A DNA stretch of 16,811 bases from JAHEEL01 sp964195545. GTDB taxonomy: Bacteria; Actinomycetota; Acidimicrobiia; Spongiisociales; UBA5794. The notes under the pieces were generated by a model. That model saw only the letters and a list, made by a program, of their open reading frames with translations, ran no database searches and was not told the DNA's origin. The stretch spans positions 1 to 16,811 of the forward strand of contig CAXMQQ010000007.1 of NCBI GenBank assembly GCA_964195545.1, written 5' to 3'. Of this stretch, positions 14,512-16,811 are shown in pieces. Numbering within the stretch: position 1 is the first letter of the stretch; each line of letters opens with the position of its first letter. The position numbers were made by a program, and so were the translations under genes.

Positions 14512-14517
14512 AGCGTA
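14512..14517 (-). promoter_or_regulatory. -10-like box for leaderless pabB-pabC
   Basis: On the minus strand TACGCT is followed by 6 nt (CGCCCG) and the ATG at 14505-14503. It supports the inner ATG over the upstream GTG, which would place this box inside the coding region. No clear -35. Confidence 0.4.
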
Positions 14518-14611
14518 GCCGTCTTCCTTCAGTTCCACAGAGCACCAGTACGACGCGATCTTCGGGCTTCAGAATGGCTTTAGGAACGCCCCAAGAGCCG
14601 TCCCGAACGCG

Positions 14612-15350
14612 ATGCGCGAGGAGGCGAAGCGTCTCGAGTCGGCGGCACCATATTCTGTGGAAGATTGCACCGTCGCAGAGTTGTACGTCTCCTGGAGAGA
14701 CATGACGGGGCCGAATCAAGGTTGGACCGATTTCACCTATGAAACCTATGACGGGATGATCAACTCTCACGTCCCGTCAACTTTCCTGGCTCGGACGGTG
14801 CGCACGATCAGACTGAGAGAAGTGCAGGTGCTCATGAGCACGGCAGGAGAGTCGGTCGGTCGCGACCGACAGAGGAAACTCCTCAGCCTCCTGCGACGAA
14901 TGTTCGATCAGGCAGTGGTCGAGGAGTATGCGGATGCCAATCCTGCAGCTTCCGTTTCCGCTGCCGCCACAGCCGTCGTAACGAAAGAGCAGGTGAGGAC
15001 GGCCGGGAGCAAAATAGTCGTCTCGCTGGGCGATGCTCTGCGAATCGCGGCTGCTCACGATCCTTTCTATCGACCGTTCGCCTACACAGTCGTCTACACC
15101 GGCCGTCGGATCAGTGAGTTGGTGGTCCTCAACGTCGAGGACTTCGATTCGATCCACGGAACGTTGCGAGTCTCGAAGGCCCAAAACAAGGGCTACACAG
15201 CTGAGAACGGGCGGCGCGAAGTCAACGGCACGAAGACGGGTCGCGCTCGCTCCGATCACGATGATCACCGTAGGTGACCAATCACCGGGGCCCCGTCAAC
15301 CCGAAGCACTTGGGAACCGTTCAATCCACGAGGTCGACGAGAGCTGGTGA
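14612..15350 (+). pseudogene. Truncated, frameshifted tyrosine-recombinase (phage-type integrase) remnant
   Basis: The first open stretch (14612-15277) encodes an integrase core-binding region (VAELYVSWRDMTG, TYETYDGMINSHVPSTFL, RRMFDQAVVEEYADANPAASV) and the start of the catalytic domain (FAYTVVYTGRRISELVVLNV with the first catalytic Arg, then RVSKAQNKGYTA and VNGTKT). Immediately after KTG the frame loses family resemblance, whereas the +1 frame continues as ARRRVALAPITMI, the expected next strand, up to a stop at 15348-15350. This points to a frameshift near 15230-15245. The HxxR box and the nucleophilic Tyr are missing altogether, so the protein cannot recombine DNA. The N-terminal arm domain also seems absent. 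It lies between the divergent pabB-pabC start and a structured non-coding stretch, with no tRNA gene seen nearby. It is probably the scar of an old integrated element. Confidence 0.75.
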
Positions 15351-15384
15351 CGGCTCGGCGTAGGCGGGGATACAGTGGCATGGT

Positions 15385-15473
15385 CACCCAGAGCGTCATC
15401 TGCTAGGCGGCCAACAGGTATTCGAGCGACGCTGGGTGGAGTCGTCGACTGACGACGTGGTGACCGACTCCAC
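15385..15473. other. Structured non-coding stretch with nested inverted repeats
   Basis: The 340 nt between the integrase remnant and otsA hold no gene I can firmly support, but three sets of complementary arms lie in 90 nt. CACCCAGAGCGTC (15385-15397) pairs with GACGCTGGGTG (15428-15438) with one bulge. GTGGAGTCG (15436-15444) pairs perfectly with CGACTCCAC (15465-15473). GTCGTC (15441-15446) pairs with GACGAC (15451-15456). The second and third are partly alternative, and the first and second share bases, so only some can form at once. Possible readings: a structured RNA, a terminator cluster, or a recombination/attachment site of the lost element. Confidence 0.55.
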
Positions 15474-15503
15474 TGTCCGTCCTTGCCGGAATGTCGCACG
15501 CGA

Positions 15504-15737
15504 TCAGGCCGTCTGCGGTGCCTTGGTGCGTGCCAGCCCGGCCTCGGCGCCCTTGTTCACGAACAGAAGGGAGCGATAGACCGATGCGGCCAATCGGCTG
15601 AGCCTCTCGCGCCGCTCACGACGAAGCCGGGCCACGGCCTCAAAGTGATGCCGAGCGATCTCACCGGCGCCGTGCCCCCACGTCTCCCTGGTGAGTAGGC
15701 TCGGTCGCAAGACAGGAGAAGCCGCCGTCCAGCGCAT
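15504..15737 (-). CDS. Possible small hypothetical protein, weakly supported
   Basis: An open frame of 77 residues from ATG 15737 to TGA 15504. Its last 60 residues have strongly GC-biased third positions and read as basic helices (EIARHHFEAVARLRRERRER, LSRLAASVYRSLL), which looks more like coding than shadow sequence. I recognise no family. The first part overlaps the otsA start in antisense and has no ribosome site or -10 box at any start candidate, so the true start is unclear and the frame may be a remnant of a longer gene damaged with the neighbouring integrase, or chance. Confidence 0.25.
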   Translation of the reverse strand: MRWTAASPVLRPSLLTRETWGHGAGEIARHHFEAVARLRRERRERLSRLAASVYRSLLFVNKGAEAGLARTKAPQTA

Positions 15738-16811
15738 TATCGTCACAGCGAACCGACTCCCCGTTTCCTGGGATGGAGAGCAATGGTCGACCAGCCCGGG
15801 TGGGCTCGTACGGGCCCTGAGGCCGGTGCTCCAAAACGCAGACGGCGCCTGGGTCGGATGGCCGGGCATCCCCGACTTCGCTCCGGAGCCGTTCGAATAC
15901 GACGGCATCATGCAACGGCCCGTCCCCCTCAGTGAGCAGGAGATCGACAGCTTCTACTACGGATTCTGCAACGGCACTCTCTGGCCCCTCTACCACGACG
16001 CGATCGTCCCGCCTGAGTTCCACCGCCACACGTGGCGACCGTATGTTGCAGTGAATCGGAGGTATGCAGAGGCGACGGCGGAGGTCGTGGGCCCCGGCGA
16101 CATCGCCTGGGTGCAGGACTACCAACTCCAACTGGTGCCGTCGATGCTACGAACGATGGTGCCGGGGTCCACGATCGGTTTCTACCTCCACATTCCGTTC
16201 CCGCCGATTGAGTTGTTCTCCCAGCTCCCGTGGAGGCGACAAATCGTCGAGGGGCTCCTCGGCGCCGACGTCGTCGCCTTCCAGACTCGTCAGAGCGCCG
16301 CCAACTTCGCCCGCGCTGCCAGGCGTCTCGCCGGTGCCGAATCGGTGGGCAGGCGCGACTTGATATGGAACGACAGACCCGTGCACCTGCAGCCCGCACC
16401 GATTGCCATCGATACCGCCGAATTCGAGCGGATGGCCCAGTCGGCGTCCGTTCGGAAACGTGCGGCCGAGATTCGCTCCGAACTCGGTGATCCGGATCAT
16501 GTCATCCTTGGCCTCGACCGCCTTGACTACACGAAGGGGATCGATCTTCGACTGAAGGCATTCGCGGGACTCCTCGAGAAATCGCCACGAGACCGCCACA
16601 GCTACGCCTTCGTGCAGGTCGCTGTTCCGAGCCGAGAGCAGGTGCCCGCGTACCAGCAACTCCGATCCGACATCGAGCAGATCGTCGGGCGCATCAACGG
16701 CGACTACGGCGAGCCGGGTTGGGCTCCGGTCTCATACCTGTATCGAACGATCCCGTTCGAAGAACTCGTTGCGTACTACGTGGCAGCCGACGTGATGCTC
16801 GTAACTCCGCT
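15691..16811 (+). CDS. otsA: Trehalose-6-phosphate synthase, C-terminus cut by window edge
   Basis: A GT20 glycosyltransferase making trehalose-6-phosphate from a nucleotide-glucose and glucose-6-phosphate, for osmo- and stress protection. 373 residues are in the window with no stop; the family has about 460-500. Motifs: IIVTANRLPVSWDG at the start, SPGGLVRAL, GAWVGWPG, FCNGTLWPLYHD, WVQDYQLQLVP at 140-150 (the actinobacterial form of the HDYHL motif), IGFYLHIPFPPIELF, LLGADVVAFQT, GLDRLDYTKGIDLRLKAF at 274-291 with the sugar-phosphate/nucleotide-binding Arg and Lys, and VAADVMLVTP at the edge. The start is uncertain: GTG 15691 is the only canonical start codon between the upstream in-frame stop (15646) and the conserved strand, but has no Shine-Dalgarno, whereas an AGGAG (15714-15718) lies inside the frame with no standard start codon at proper distance. 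Confidence 0.95.
   Translation, partial: MSRLGRKTGEAAVQRIIVTANRLPVSWDGEQWSTSPGGLVRALRPVLQNADGAWVGWPGIPDFAPEPFEYDGIMQRPVPLSEQEIDSFYYGFCNGTLWPLYHDAIVPPEFHRHTWRPYVAVNRRYAEATAEVVGPGDIAWVQDYQLQLVPSMLRTMVPGSTIGFYLHIPFPPIELFSQLPWRRQIVEGLLGADVVAFQTRQSAANFARAARRLAGAESVGRRDLIWNDRPVHLQPAPIAIDTAEFERMAQSASVRKRAAEIRSELGDPDHVILGLDRLDYTKGIDLRLKAFAGLLEKSPRDRHSYAFVQVAVPSREQVPAYQQLRSDIEQIVGRINGDYGEPGWAPVSYLYRTIPFEELVAYYVAADVMLVTP

Noticed and set aside
14855..14870. Perfect 16-bp palindrome GTCGGTCGCGACCGAC
   Set aside because: It lies inside the integrase-derived coding sequence (codons for Val-Gly-Arg-Asp-Arg), so it is most simply coding coincidence; no second copy was noticed.
14540..15500. Direct repeats flanking the integrase remnant as attL/attR
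   Set aside because: I compared the pabB upstream gap with the stretch before otsA and found only short imperfect matches (such as ACGCGAT), too weak to call attachment sites.
15888..15902. TTCGAA-containing stretch resembling a tRNA T-loop
   Set aside because: It is in frame within otsA (Pro-Phe-Glu-Tyr) and no acceptor stem or anticodon arm can be drawn around it.
1..16811. CRISPR array, insertion-sequence ends, rRNA or tRNA genes
   Set aside because: No regularly spaced repeats, transposase, terminal inverted repeats with target duplication, or RNA gene signatures were seen when reading both strands by eye.

Overview
The window is GC-rich and densely coding, with genes on both strands and short intergenic gaps. 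It looks like chromosomal DNA of an actinobacterium. The evidence is the OtsA of mycobacterial type, a CofC/FbiD guanylyltransferase for coenzyme F420, a ChoD-like GMC oxidoreductase, and many gene starts that look leaderless (TANNNT ending 6-7 nt before the start codon, no Shine-Dalgarno). The class Acidimicrobiia or a relative is my guess. I see no ribosomal RNA or other marker that would settle it.

Layout. (a) 1-986, minus: 5' two-thirds of pyruvate kinase, cut by the left edge. (b) 1089-3356, plus: polar amino-acid ABC transporter (lipoprotein binding protein, strong GC hairpin, TTG-start permease), whose last gene, cofC, overlaps the permease stop; no cognate ATPase is present. (c) 3487-5357, plus: PIG-L/LmbE deacetylase followed 17 nt later by a saccharopine-dehydrogenase-family NAD(P) enzyme, with a good promoter in front. 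(d) 5364-6578, minus: a CUT1 (UgpC/MsmK/MalK-type) ABC ATPase without transporter partners, divergent from (e) 6668-7384, plus: an SDR enzyme. (f) 7385-7450: two hairpins, the second built from a heptamer used twice forward and twice inverted. (g) 7451-9127, plus: GMC/cholesterol-oxidase-like flavoprotein, convergent with and overlapping (h) 9120-10301, minus: an alpha/beta-hydrolase (lipase-like), preceded by (i) 10331-11173, minus: a lipoprotein with an FN3-like and an F5/8C (discoidin) domain. (j) 11331-12382, minus: TetR regulator plus a universal-stress-like protein, with a palindromic operator lying over the promoter. (k) 12649-14505, minus: fused aminodeoxychorismate synthase/lyase (PabB-PabC) for folate. 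(l) 14612-15350, plus: a decayed tyrosine integrase with a frameshift and no catalytic C-terminus, followed by about 340 nt without a convincing gene but with nested inverted repeats. (m) 15691-16811, plus: trehalose-6-phosphate synthase, cut by the right edge.

Most of the window is housekeeping and general metabolism: glycolysis, amino-acid uptake, F420, folate, trehalose, and sterol/lipid-type oxidoreduction and hydrolysis. I found no clear new multi-gene system. The most unusual items are the heptamer double-inverted repeat at 7409-7440, the consistent leaderless start architecture, the coupling of cofC to an amino-acid transporter, and the integrase scar with its structured flank. The 228-nt gap 12421-12648 shows only a weak hairpin (CCTTG/CAAGG) and no gene I can support.
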